The notes beneath the pieces are model-generated. The model was not told the origin of the DNA and ran no database searches. It saw only the letters and a list, made by a program, of their open reading frames with translations. DNA of 64,000 nucleotides from Arcanobacterium_A hippocoleae_A (GTDB lineage Bacteria; Actinomycetota; Actinomycetes; Actinomycetales; Actinomycetaceae): NCBI GenBank assembly GCA_040360365.1, contig CP136412.1. One strand, 5' to 3'. Of the stretch, positions 8,521-17,563 are shown in pieces. Position numbers and translations under genes: made by a program. The stretch's first letter is position 1. Each line of letters starts with the position of its first letter.

Positions 8521-9686
8521 TAAATAGTGCTGTAAACCTAATCTCCAGCATAGGCAAGAAGCTCAAAAGCAACGGGCTTTTCTGTCTCATCTTCTGGTTT
8601 CTTCTGGTTTTCATTGCTGTTGTAGATTTGTATTTCCTGGGCGGGGCGGATTCTTTCATAAGTGGAGCAGGCGTGCTACTCTTGCTTGTTACCTCTACGC
8701 TGATTCCTTTACATCCTCGGCTGTACGGATGGATTTTTCTCCTGCTTGATACTGCGTTCATCATTACTCCAGCTACCTCTGTAGGCATCCTTGGTTATGT
8801 ATGCGTTGTGGTCTTTTTCTTTGGGGTTGGCATAGCTACAAGATTGACGCCATTTTAGGGGCGTTGCCTTTGCTTGGAGGCTTTTGGTTTTCGGTTTCGT
8901 TTCAGCTTCCAGCTACTTTGATGTTGCTACTTATGCTCGGCACTGGATTTATCCTGGGGCGTATTATGCGTCGTTCTGCAGAGGAACGAGATGCTGCGGT
9001 AGCACAATTGTGGAAAGCGAAATTGCAGAGCTTAGAAGAAGCACAACGGCTGAAAGCTAATCTAGCTATGCAGTTGCATGACTCTTTAGCTGGAACTTTA
9101 TCTGTGATAAGCAAGCTTGCTGAATCAGTGCGACAAGAAGCAGGAATAATTGACCACACCTCATTAGGGAGAAAGCTAGTTTTTAGAGAAACAAACTCGC
9201 GTGTCGCTGAAAGAGCTTCGAGAAATTATTCAACTACTAGATGACACAAACCAATCTAACGATCAAGGAATTAGCTTTATTTCTACACTGGCACGAATGG
9301 AAAGTATCGCTTCAGCCGCAGGAATTAATCTCGAACTGGACTATAGGGCTAAGGATTTGGAGCAGCTTCCACTGGAAATAAAGAGCGTGTTACTAGCATT
9401 TGTCCGGGAAGTGTCAACCAACTTAGTCAAATATGCTGCGCCGTCAACAGATGCTGTTTTGAGTATTTTCTATAGCACAGACACGATTGAAGTGATGGTG
9501 AAGAATCAGTATCACACAGCACTGCGCGATTCAGTGATTAGTTCAGGCAGGGGACTCAACAATCTTCGAGAAAAGTTTGAATTCGCTGGAGGCGAGTTAG
9601 ACATATGGAGCGTAGATAACTGGTGGCATGTGCACGGCGAACTTCCACTCGAGAAAGGCAATATAAATGCTCTCCAACAGTCTTAA
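8508..9686 (+). CDS. Sensor histidine kinase (NarL-partner type), two frame breaks
   Basis: Four or five N-terminal membrane segments (residues about 20-140) with almost no extracytoplasmic loop are followed by a dimerisation helix with the phospho-acceptor His in LAMQLHDSLAG (about residue 189). The ATPase domain has an N-box (VREVSTNLVKYA, about 298) and a G-box (GRGLNNLREKFEFAGGEL, about 347). The plan fits small peptide or envelope sensors paired with LuxR-type regulators. One T is missing at 8853-8856 and one T is extra at 9180-9184; correcting both gives 392 residues. It is followed 48 nt later by its regulator. The opposite signs of the two slips are unusual in this window. Confidence 0.82.
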
Positions 9687-9734
9687 CAACACAAAAAACC
9701 AAGACTGATAGTACCGGAACCTAAAGCGGATATT

Positions 9735-10382
9735 TTGCGGGTAATTTTTGCGGACGATTCTCACATGTATCGTGAGCAGCAAAGCGATTTGTTGCGAAAC
9801 TTCCCCAGTATAGAACTCGTTGGAGTTGCCAGCTCTGGGATTAAGCTTTTAAATATTGCACAATCTGTAGAGTGGGATGTGGCATTGCTCGATATCGCTA
9901 TGCCGACATTAGACGGAATTGAAACTCTGAAACGGATAATAGATATTCGCCCTGAGGCTATAGTTTTGATGCTTACTGCTTTTGAGCGTCCACACACGCT
10001 TCGTGAAGCATTAGCTGCCGGAGCGAAAGGTTTTATCACCAAAGAAACATCAACTGAAGAAATTGTGTCGGCACTACACAATGCCTATAACGGGAAAACT
10101 GTGCTTGATCAACGCCCAACAGACATACTGCTGAATTATTATATCCAAGGCAACCAGACACGTATTGATGAAGATTTTGCTAAACGAGTAAAAACCCTAC
10201 CTGACCGTTTATATAAAATTGCACAGTATCTCGCTAAGTCGTACACAAATCGAGAAATCGCCCGAGCCACAGGTTTATCTGAACACACAGTAGGAAGCTA
10301 CGTGCGTGACACCATAAATATACTAGAGGCCAGACGCGGAGAAATAGCCGTCAAAATGCAAGAACTAAACCTAGGAGATTAA
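9735..10382 (+). CDS. LuxR/NarL-type response regulator
   Basis: A 215-residue regulator with an intact receiver domain (acidic pair D7/D8, phospho-acceptor D53 in ALLDIAMP, Thr in MLTAFE, Lys in GFITKE) and a C-terminal LuxR-type HTH (YTNREIARATGLSEHTVGSYVRDTI, about 170-195). The linker between the domains is somewhat long. The start is a TTG at 9735; no better upstream start is in frame. It is the partner of the kinase at 8508 and probably regulates the peptide gene and/or the divergent exporter operon. Confidence 0.88.
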   Translation: MRVIFADDSHMYREQQSDLLRNFPSIELVGVASSGIKLLNIAQSVEWDVALLDIAMPTLDGIETLKRIIDIRPEAIVLMLTAFERPHTLREALAAGAKGFITKETSTEEIVSALHNAYNGKTVLDQRPTDILLNYYIQGNQTRIDEDFAKRVKTLPDRLYKIAQYLAKSYTNREIARATGLSEHTVGSYVRDTINILEARRGEIAVKMQELNLGD

Positions 10383-10721
10383 CTGCTCCTCCATATCATG
10401 CTTACTAAGGGCATGTTACAGATGGAAGCTAAGCTGCCCATAAGGGCTGTGCGAACCTGTGACAGTTCTACTGGCAGTTCAGAGATGAAAAATAATACGA
10501 ATACAGGTGCGCCACACACATCGATACAACTTATATGCGCCAGAGCTAACTTTTACGCGACAGAGTAGTGTGCTTGGGAATTTTCGCCACTTTTGCCTGG
10601 GCGCTGTCGGCGTGACGGCGAGACCTGCCAAGCGAATCTGACCCGTTCACCTCATCGTCCTGCACCTTGGGCGCTGTTTTGGCTTGTTATCAAGCGAAAA
10701 AGCCCATTCAATCCATCGCTG
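10383..10721. other. Intergenic region without a recognisable gene
   Basis: No convincing reading frame or RNA gene is seen. The second half (about 10590-10690) has higher GC than the flanks and may be worn-down coding DNA, but I could not assign it. Confidence 0.5.
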
Positions 10722-11087
10722 TCACGCTACCAGCGTTGTATCATCTTCGGCAGTTACATTACTGCCCACCCCTTTCTTCGCTGTCCGTTCAACTGCCGCA
10801 TTAAGTACCTCCCACTCGGATCGCATCTGCAACAGGCGAGTCTTGCCCGCTTCTGCCAGCTCGTAGATTTTCCTCGGCGGCCCCACCGGAGACTCCTCCC
10901 AAACCGTGACAACCAACCCCGATTTACGTAGGCACGCAAGCAGCGGATATAGCGTCCCCGCAGAAACCTCCAACCCCGCCTCATCACGAAAACGCTCCAC
11001 AAGCTGACCCCCATACGAAGGACAAGACGCCAGCAGCCCGAGCGCAATCAACTCAATGGCACCTTTACGTAACTGCGACTCACCCAC
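10722..11087 (-). CDS. PadR-family transcriptional regulator
   Basis: A 121-residue winged-helix protein of the PadR type: RKGAIELIALGLLASCPSYG, the recognition region GLEVSAGTLYPLLACLRKSGLV, then the wing GPPRKIYELAEAGKTRL. GTG at 11087 is chosen because an AAGGAG site lies 5 nt upstream; GTG at 11093 is too close to that site. Members usually repress a neighbouring drug-efflux or membrane gene in response to a small ligand. No such target is adjacent here. The palindrome at 11115-11129 just upstream is a likely autoregulatory operator. Confidence 0.85.
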   Translation of the reverse strand: MGESQLRKGAIELIALGLLASCPSYGGQLVERFRDEAGLEVSAGTLYPLLACLRKSGLVVTVWEESPVGPPRKIYELAEAGKTRLLQMRSEWEVLNAAVERTAKKGVGSNVTAEDDTTLVA

Positions 11088-11114
11088 CCGCACTCCTTTG
11101 CCTAACCTAGTTGC

Positions 11115-11129
11115 TTGTATAACATACAA
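11115..11129. promoter_or_regulatory. Perfect palindrome, probable PadR operator
   Basis: TTGTAT-aac-ATACAA, a perfect 6-3-6 inverted repeat 28 nt upstream of the padR-like start. It resembles the ATGT/ACAT-containing operators of PadR regulators and overlaps where a promoter for the gene would lie. Autoregulation is inferred. Confidence 0.55.
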
Positions 11130-11229
11130 CCACGAAATGAGATGAACAGAGCATCTTTCACCGAGCACTCAGCCCCTTTTCACCGACACTCAGCCATCCC
11201 AGCAAAAACTGCGTTTCGGCTTCAACTTC

Positions 11230-11300
11230 AAACCTTTTAACACCCACCCAAACCTTTTAGCGCCAAGCCATACTTTTTAGCAGAACCCACACTTTTTAGC
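11230..11300. repeat. Four imperfect tandem repeats of about 20 bp
   Basis: The core ACCTTTTAG / ACTTTTTAGC recurs with T-runs at 11235, 11255, 11274 and 11293, a spacing of 19-20 bp (two helical turns). The intervening bases are C/A-rich and not conserved. The array lies between the PadR gene and the ssrA terminator and is not part of any gene. A protein-binding array is possible. Confidence 0.5.
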
Positions 11301-11444
11301 GGCTACCCCATTCAGCCGCCCTAACGCCACCAAAACCAGACTTTGCAGGTACTCTACTACCCCAGCCAAGAGCACCACGAACCATCAAGCAAACCGCCAA
11401 TAACGCCCTGACAAGGCATTTCACCCACCCAAGGGTAGAAAAAT

Positions 11445-11478
11445 AGGACGCCCACTTTGTATCAAAATGAGCGTCCTA
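11445..11478 (-). terminator. Rho-independent terminator of ssrA
   Basis: On the minus strand an AGGACGC/GCGTCCT stem continues with CATTTT/AAAGTG around a short loop and is followed by ATTTTTC (forward T-complement at 11438-11444). It lies directly downstream of the tmRNA 3' end. Confidence 0.8.
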
Positions 11479-11479
11479 A

Positions 11480-11860
11480 TGGTGGAGATGCAGGGAATCG
11501 AACCCTGGTCCGATAATGCAATACCCAAGACTTCTCCGGGTGCAGTCTGCTAAACGTTGTTTTTGGCTCCAGCACTCACGCAAACAAGTTGCTGACAAAC
11601 CTAGTTCGCTAAAAGTTCACTGCAAATCACGAACAAATCTGCAGCGCAGTGGCTTCCATAAAAACGACGCCAGTTCACTTACGCGAAAGCTACGTAAGGC
11701 TGACGGACTCCTTTAAATGCGCTCGCGCTTAGGCAGCGAGGGCGAAGTCGTTATGCTGCTTGTTTGCAACTAATTTTCGTACAGAATCGTTAAAGAGATG
11801 ACTGTACATCCTCTACCCGCTTCTCTTCGGCCTTCATTACCGTCGAAACCGATCATCCCC
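11480..11860 (-). ncRNA. ssrA: tmRNA
   Basis: Transfer-messenger RNA that rescues stalled ribosomes with SmpB, whose gene lies next to it. The 5' end GGGGATGATCGGTTTCGACG pairs with the 3' acceptor strand CATCTCC-ACCA (seven pairs, one G-U). The T-arm GGTTCGATTCCCTGC precedes the 3' end. The tag frame reads ANKQHNDFALAA then TAA, with a GCA resume codon preceded by TTAGTT (forward positions about 11730-11768). The length of 381 nt is normal for a one-piece tmRNA. Confidence 0.95.
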
Positions 11861-12144
11861 ATATTCAGTTATCAATTCGTCCAGCTGAATCTTCATGCCA
11901 TTATCAGCATTAAAAAATCACCAACAATGAAAACAGCTAATTCAGCAAACGCATTAACCTGCAAGCCAGTCTAGCCCATACCTCGATAAAATCTAGCGCG
12001 CCGCAATATGCAGCAAAACAAAAACATGACAAAGCCATCTACTAAAAATGCAGTTATCTGCAGATACCGCTTCCAATTCCCCGCAGCACAGAGCGAAACT
12101 ACAACTAAGTTCGGCTCTCACGCACCACATTCACAAAATCAAAG

Positions 12145-12680
12145 CTAAATACGCCCACGCTTATGCGCATCAGACATTGCGCGCGCAGTATCTCGTTCAT
12201 CTTGCTTTCGCCGCAATGTCTCGCGCTTATCCCAATCTTTTTACCGCGTGCAAGAGCAATCTCGATTTTCACTCTGCCGCGTACAAAATACAGCTCAAGT
12301 GGTACTACCGTCGTGCCTTTATCACGCACTTTCAAACGCAAATTATCGATCTCGTACTGATGTAATAAAAGCTTCCGCTTTTGCGTCGGAGCATGATTCG
12401 TCCATGATCCCATCGCATATATCGGAATATTACAGCCAACTAGCCAGGCTTCTCCCCGACGGTCGAACTCGATCCATGATTCCGTCAGTGAGGCACGCCC
12501 CATCCGCAGCGCCTTTACTTCGGTACCGGAAAGTACCAGGCCCGCCTCATAGATTTTGTCAAGATGGTAATCATGACGTGCTTTCTTGTTGCGGGCAACG
12601 ATTTTCTTTGCATCGGCTTCAGCCTTTGCTTTCTGTGCCGGAGTGAGCTTTCCGTTAGCCCGGTTCAATTTTCCAGCCAT
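12145..12680 (-). CDS. smpB: SsrA-binding protein SmpB, one frame break
   Basis: Binds the tRNA-like part of tmRNA and brings it to stalled ribosomes. The conserved body is clear: IVARNKKARHDYHLDKIYEAGLVLSGTEVKALR is present in pieces at the N-terminus, followed by SWTNHAPTQKRKLLLH and RVKIEIALARGKK. The frame slips at 12231-12235; restoring one base continues it as KIWDKRETLRRK and ends in AHKRGRI, the family C-terminal tail needed for tmRNA function. The corrected length is 178 residues. A GGAGG site precedes the ATG. Its gene lies beside ssrA on the same strand. Confidence 0.92.
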
Positions 12681-13050
12681 CTCATCCTCCGATTATCTCC
12701 AATATGCTTTATCTCCGGTATCTTTAATACCGAATCGCAACCAGCGGCAACAAACTTCCCGCAAAACACACTGCTTACAACTCACACTGCCTGCAAAACA
12801 CAGTACCGACAAATCACGATACATACGAATATACTTAAACTAACTAATTCACCGCAAACAGCACGAAATATACCCGTCGGCAATAGGCGGATTACATAAT
12901 GACGCAATGCGCCGGCGAAGCACCGCAAAACACGGACAAAATAAAAGTCCAAGAACCGCATCTGCCGCATTTACCGCACGTATACCAGGTATTTTGTACC
13001 GCAGCATCAATTAAAATCCGGCTTGTGTTACAGCGCGGAAGAAATCACCA
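12681..13050. other. Intergenic region between smpB and the M23 peptidase gene
   Basis: AT-rich, with no credible gene on either strand. It carries the smpB ribosome site (GGAGG) at the left edge. No promoter or hairpin could be assigned with confidence. Confidence 0.5.
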
Positions 13051-14383
13051 TCATCCAATAATCGACATCGCGTTAATTGGCGTACCATTGCGCCACAGTT
13101 CAAAATGCAGATGGCATCCAGTAGACCAGCCGGTAGTGCCGGTTAGCCCAATCTGCTGCCCTTTTTGGATCTTCTGCCCCACATGTACATCCACACGTGA
13201 AAGATGCATATGCACAGTCACCCACGATGAACCGTTAACCATGCCGTGATTCATGTAAACGGCATTCCCTCCAGTAAAGCCGGAAGCAGCTGAATAAATC
13301 TTCCATACTGTTCCAGACATCGCTGCACGCTGCACATCACCGCAGCGAGAGCGAAAATCAACGCCGCGATGCAGCTCGGGCCGATGCGAGACCGGATTTA
13401 TCCGATATCCAAACGGAGACGTCACATATAACGGACGCGGCAATGGCGGCTGAATCCACCCGTCTGTTGCCACAATCGAGCCGCTGTTCGCTCCGCCGGA
13501 ATTAGCTTTTCCAGCTGCCGCTGCTGCTGCGGCTGCCCGCCGCCGATTTTCAGCGTCAATAGCCGCAATCTGTGCTTTAATCTCAGCCTGTTCTTTTTCA
13601 TGTTTGCGGATTGAATCCTGAATCTCACCTTTCTGACCTTGTAATTCAGCTACAAAATTCTCATATTCGGCTTGTAAAGCGTCAAGCTTTTCACGCTTTT
13701 TTGCGCTTCATTCTTGATTTGCGCACGTTTTTCCACAATCTCATCAGCGACACGTTTTAAATCAGAAATCACATCTTCGACGGCATCCTGCCGAGCTTCA
13801 CGGTTTGCAGCTGCAGCGCTTGCTTTTGCCTGCTTATCAAGCATATTCGTCTGCGTCCGAGTAATCGCACTATTTGCCCGATACGCATTTATAAAGTCTT
13901 CAGCTGAGCGGGTGCCGATAATTAGCTCCACTGATGACGGAGCAATATCGCCGCGGTAAGTTGCACGCGCAAGTTCACCAAGTGACTTTAGGGAAGCATT
14001 CTGTGCAGTGAGGGCCGTCTGCTTGTCTTGTTTAATTGTTTCTAGTTCTTCTTGCGCAGAGTGAAGTAACGCCGTATTCTTTTGCGATTCCCGCTCAGCT
14101 GCCGAAAGTTCTGCTTGTGCTTTTGCAAGCTCCGACTCGGCTTCTGGAATTTTATTTTTAGTTTCGGTTAGCTTCAAAAAGTTTCTTGCACATGCACATC
14201 GAGACCGGTTATTTCTGATTTCAACTTTGCGATTTCGTTCTCTTGTGCTTTTTCCTGTGCAACCAGATCATCACGATCTGCAGCAATTGCAGCACCGCTG
14301 TTGAAAGTCACTGCAATTCCTGCCGTAATCAGCGCGCATACAGAAATAACCGAGATAAATTTCTTCTGATTAATAACTTTCAT
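13051..14383 (-). CDS. Secreted coiled-coil M23 murein hydrolase (FtsEX partner), two frame breaks
   Basis: An EnvC/RipC-like cell-division hydrolase activator or hydrolase. It has a signal peptide (MKVINQKKF, then a hydrophobic core ending AAIAA), a long coiled coil (residues about 35-270), an Ala-rich linker and a C-terminal M23/LytM domain. HRGVDFRSRCGDVQ and HLHFELW carry the usual zinc ligands (H, D, and H of HxH). One base is missing at each of 14176-14180 and 13697-13702; the corrected length is 444 residues. It lies directly downstream of ftsX on the same strand, matching actinobacteria in which FtsEX controls this class of hydrolase. Confidence 0.88.
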
Positions 14384-14480
14384 GGATACTCCAAACTTCC
14401 TTGAGTCTGCTGCCGCAATTAAAAATATTTTTTCTTCAACATATTGGTTGGAATATTCTGAATCAGAATCGGCCAAGATG

Positions 14481-15388
14481 TTATACGCGCGTATATCTGC
14501 GTAAGGCGAGGAAAGATGCAAATGATGCAATCACAATTGCGGCGATTATCAAAATCGGCGCCAGCAGGAGCACATTTTTACGTTCACTACCTGCACCCAT
14601 GTGCCGGAGAACCAATCTTGAATAAAGAACTCGACAATTGACCAGAGAGTAATAATTGCCAGCAATGCACCGAAAACTGATGCAATTACTCCCTCAAGAA
14701 TAAACGGGGTTTGAATCATGCGATTAGTTGCTCCAACATAACGCATAATCTCCGTCTCATTCCGACGGAACATTGCCGAAAGCCTGATTGTGGAAGGAAT
14801 TAAAAGCATCGCCGTAACAATCATTACCGCCGCAAGCCCTCCGGCAATCAGCGTGAAACGATTCAGCACATTAAAAAGCGGTTCAAGCTGCGCACGCTGA
14901 TCAACTACAGATTCCACGCCGTCGCGTCCTTGCAAAGCGTCTGCCACAACCTGGTATTCCTGCGGGTTAATCAATTTTACGCGGAATGAAGCTTGCATCT
15001 GCTCTTCAGTCATCGTATCCGCCCAAGCGGTGTCAGCCATCTGTTCCTTGAAAGCTTTTAGCGCATCGCTCTTGTTCTCGTAGTACACCTCTTGCACGTA
15101 CGGTTTCATATCAGCGGACTTAAGATAAGTTTCTATTGCCGCAATCTGCTCTGCATTAGCTTCTCCGCCGGCGCATTGCGGACGTGAAGAGTCTGCTGGA
15201 CACATGAATGCGGAAACTTCAACCTTGTCATACCAGTCATTTTTCAAGTTTCCGATTTGGGTTTGCAAAAGTACAGCTGCCCCCACAAAAAGCAGCGAAA
15301 CAAAAGTGACGAGTGTTACAGAAAATGCCATCGCCATATTTCGCCGTAAGCCCTTTATTGTTTGTCCGAGGATGAAGCGAAGTCTCAT
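14481..15388 (-). CDS. ftsX: Cell division protein FtsX, one frame break
   Basis: The membrane partner of FtsE in the divisome ABC complex that controls peptidoglycan hydrolases. It has an N-terminal membrane segment after RLRFILGQTIKGLRRN, an extracytoplasmic domain with a Cys pair (MCPADSSRPQC), and three more membrane segments with the conserved RNETEIMRYVGATNRMIQTPF loop. The frame breaks at the A-run (forward T 14575-14579), just before the last membrane segment. Restoring one base yields LLLAPILIIAAIVIASF and an ALRRYTRV end, 302 residues in all. Its ATG shares one base with the ftsE stop. Confidence 0.93.
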
Positions 15389-16077
15389 TAGTGGGTACCT
15401 CCATACACGCCGCGCTCCTGATCGCGCACCACTCTCCCATCGACAAGTTCAATCACGCGCTTCCGCATCTGATTCACAATTTCGCGGTCGTGAGTTGCCA
15501 TGACGACGGTTGTGCCCTGCCGGTTAATCCGATCAAGCAGCTTCATAATTCCAAGGGCTGTCTGGAAATCCAAGTTTCCTGTCGGTTCATCTGCGAGCAA
15601 TAAATCAGGTCGGTTAATCATTGCGCGTGCGATTGCCACACGCTGTTTTTCACCGCCGGAAAGTTCGTTCATTCGCCGTTTTTCTTTCCCGTCAAGCCCG
15701 ACCAATTCCAGCACGTAAGGGAGTTCTTTCTTAATATGATGTTTCGGCCTGCCGATTACTTGCATTGCGAGCGCAATATTTTCCGATACGTTCGCATCGG
15801 GAAGGAGTCGGAAATCTTGAAAGACTGTGCCGATTTGCCGTCTTAAGAGCGGAACTCTCCGTGCGGAAACTTTATTCAAATTTTTCCCAAGTACAAAGAC
15901 TTTTCCAGCGGTTGGGCGCACTTCAGCCGAAATCAATGAGAGCATTGTTGATTTTCCAGAGCCGGAAGCACCGACGAGGAATGTGAATTCTCCGCGGTCA
16001 ATATTTATACTGACATCATTTAGTGCCGGCAGCGCGCCTTTTTCGTAAAGTTTTGTTACGTTTTCGAATGTAATCAT
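15388..16077 (-). CDS. ftsE: Cell division ATP-binding protein FtsE
   Basis: ATPase of the FtsEX divisome complex. All motifs are intact: GASGSGKST (Walker A, about residue 36), IGTVFQDFRLLP (Q-loop), LSGGEKQR (signature, about 139), LLLADEPTGNLD (Walker B) and VMATHD. The FQDFRLL and EPTGNLD stretches are specific to FtsE. ATG at 16077 is used because ITFENV is the usual N-terminus; a GTG ten codons upstream is possible. It is translationally coupled to ftsX and follows prfB, a conserved actinobacterial order. Confidence 0.95.
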   Translation of the reverse strand: MITFENVTKLYEKGALPALNDVSINIDRGEFTFLVGASGSGKSTMLSLISAEVRPTAGKVFVLGKNLNKVSARRVPLLRRQIGTVFQDFRLLPDANVSENIALAMQVIGRPKHHIKKELPYVLELVGLDGKEKRRMNELSGGEKQRVAIARAMINRPDLLLADEPTGNLDFQTALGIMKLLDRINRQGTTVVMATHDREIVNQMRKRVIELVDGRVVRDQERGVYGGTH

Positions 16078-16215
16078 GTTCTTCAATTGCAATCGGAGGT
16101 ATACCAAATCGTTATCTACCCTATTGAAGAATAAATCACGAAAATCATAGGCGCGCCGGTTAAGGTATTAAATTATACGTAGTTCTTATCACGCGCGATG
16201 TGTTTTAACTTTGGA

Positions 16216-17345
16216 TTACTCATTTTCATGTTCTTGTGCGTTACGCCACCGAATTCCTGCTTCAATAAAGCCGTTGATATCTCCGTCGAACACACCTTCG
16301 GCGTTTCCTACTTCGTATCCGGTACGTAAATCTTTCACCATCTGGTATGGATGCAAAACGTAGGAGCGCATCTGATCTCCCCAAGCTGCTTTCACATCGC
16401 CTGCGAGTTCTTTTTCTTCGCGTTTTCTTCTTCACGGCGCAGTTGGAGTAACCGTGACTGCAGCACACGCAATGCTGCAGCACGATTTTGAATTTGTGAT
16501 TTTTCATCTTGCATTGAAACCACAATTCCCGTGGGAAGATGGGTCATCCGGACCGCAGAATCTGTGGTGTTCACACTCTGCCCGCCTGGACCGGAGGACC
16601 GGAATACGTCGATTTTCAAATCGGTTTCGGGAATCTCAATATGATCGGTTGTTTCAATCAGCGGAATTACTTCAACCGCTGCGAAAGAGGTCTGCCGCCG
16701 ACCTTGATTATCGAATGGTGAAATTCGAACTAAACGGTGGGTGCCGGCTTCAACCGAAAGGGTGCCGTAGGCGTATGGAGCAGATACTTCAAATGTTGTG
16801 GATTTGATTCCGGCTTCTTCCGAATATGAAGTATCAAGCACCTTGGTAGTGTATCCGTTTCGTTCTGCCCAGCGCAGGTACATCCGCTGCAGCATTTGCG
16901 CCCAGTCAGCCGCTTCTGTACCGCCAGCACCGGAACGAATCGTAACGACGGCATTGCGTTCATCATATTCGCCTGAAAGAAGTGTTTTTACCTGCAAATC
17001 GGAAAGTTCAATATCAAGCTGTTTCAATTCGGTATCAAGTTCCTCATAAAGCAGCTGAGAGCTGTCGTGATCAGTAACAGCTTCTTCTTCGGCCATTTCA
17101 CGCAGCGCGTCGAGATCTTCAATCTTTCCATGCAAAGCTGTAAGCTTGTCAATCTGCGCTTTTGCGTGAGACAGCTTCGATGTTACCGCCTGTGCTGCTT
17201 CAGGGTCATTCCACAAATCGGGTGCTGCCGATTCTGCAGTCAGCTTTTCTACCTGCAAATGAAGCTTATCAATATCGCTAACGGCAGCAATCTGTTCGTA
17301 TGTGTGCCGCAATTGGGAAATCTCTGCATTATAATCTCGTGCCAC
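16216..17345 (-). CDS. prfB: Peptide chain release factor 2, one frame break
   Basis: Release factor for UGA/UAA stop codons. It contains the GGQ catalytic loop (SSGPGGQSVN, about residue 244), flanked by VFRSS and VNTTDSAVRMTH, and the codon-recognition domain upstream. The start is a GTG (VARDYNAE). The A-run at forward 16411-16415 lacks one base. Corrected, the protein continues ENAKKKELAGDVKAAWGDQM and ends in RWRNAQEHENE, 376 residues. This break is near the C-terminus and is unrelated to the programmed +1 site known near codon 25 of many prfB genes, which is not seen here. Confidence 0.95.
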
Positions 17346-17563
17346 AGTCCTTTAGTCTACGCTATTACCTTTCGCTTTTCGGCATTGCGGAAAGTGAGCG
17401 TGAACAAGCTCCGCTTTTCAGCAGTTTCCGTAATACCCGTATTTGCGGATAATCATATTTGCACATATCGCATATTTGCAGATATTTACATTTCATCTGC
17501 TCACGTTTTTATATTTCTTCGGAGTGTGATTCCCAATTTGCTTCCAGTCACCGCTAGTTTTGA

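Noticed and set aside
8508..9686. Phase variation of the sensor kinase by homopolymer slippage
   Set aside because: The runs are only 4-5 T long and similar slips occur throughout the window, so a sequencing cause is simpler.
10593..10931. Plus-strand frame of 112 codons
   Set aside because: Mostly antisense to the PadR gene, with Arg/Pro/Cys-rich composition and no ribosome site.
11230..11300. CRISPR array
   Set aside because: The unit is about 20 bp with an 8-9 bp conserved core, has no spacers of uniform length and no cas genes nearby.
12048..12365. Plus-strand frame of 105 codons
   Set aside because: Antisense to the smpB 3' half.
16392..16525. Programmed frameshift in prfB
   Set aside because: The known +1 site lies near codon 25 at an internal UGA. 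Here the break is near the C-terminus in an A-run and needs one added base, as in many other genes.
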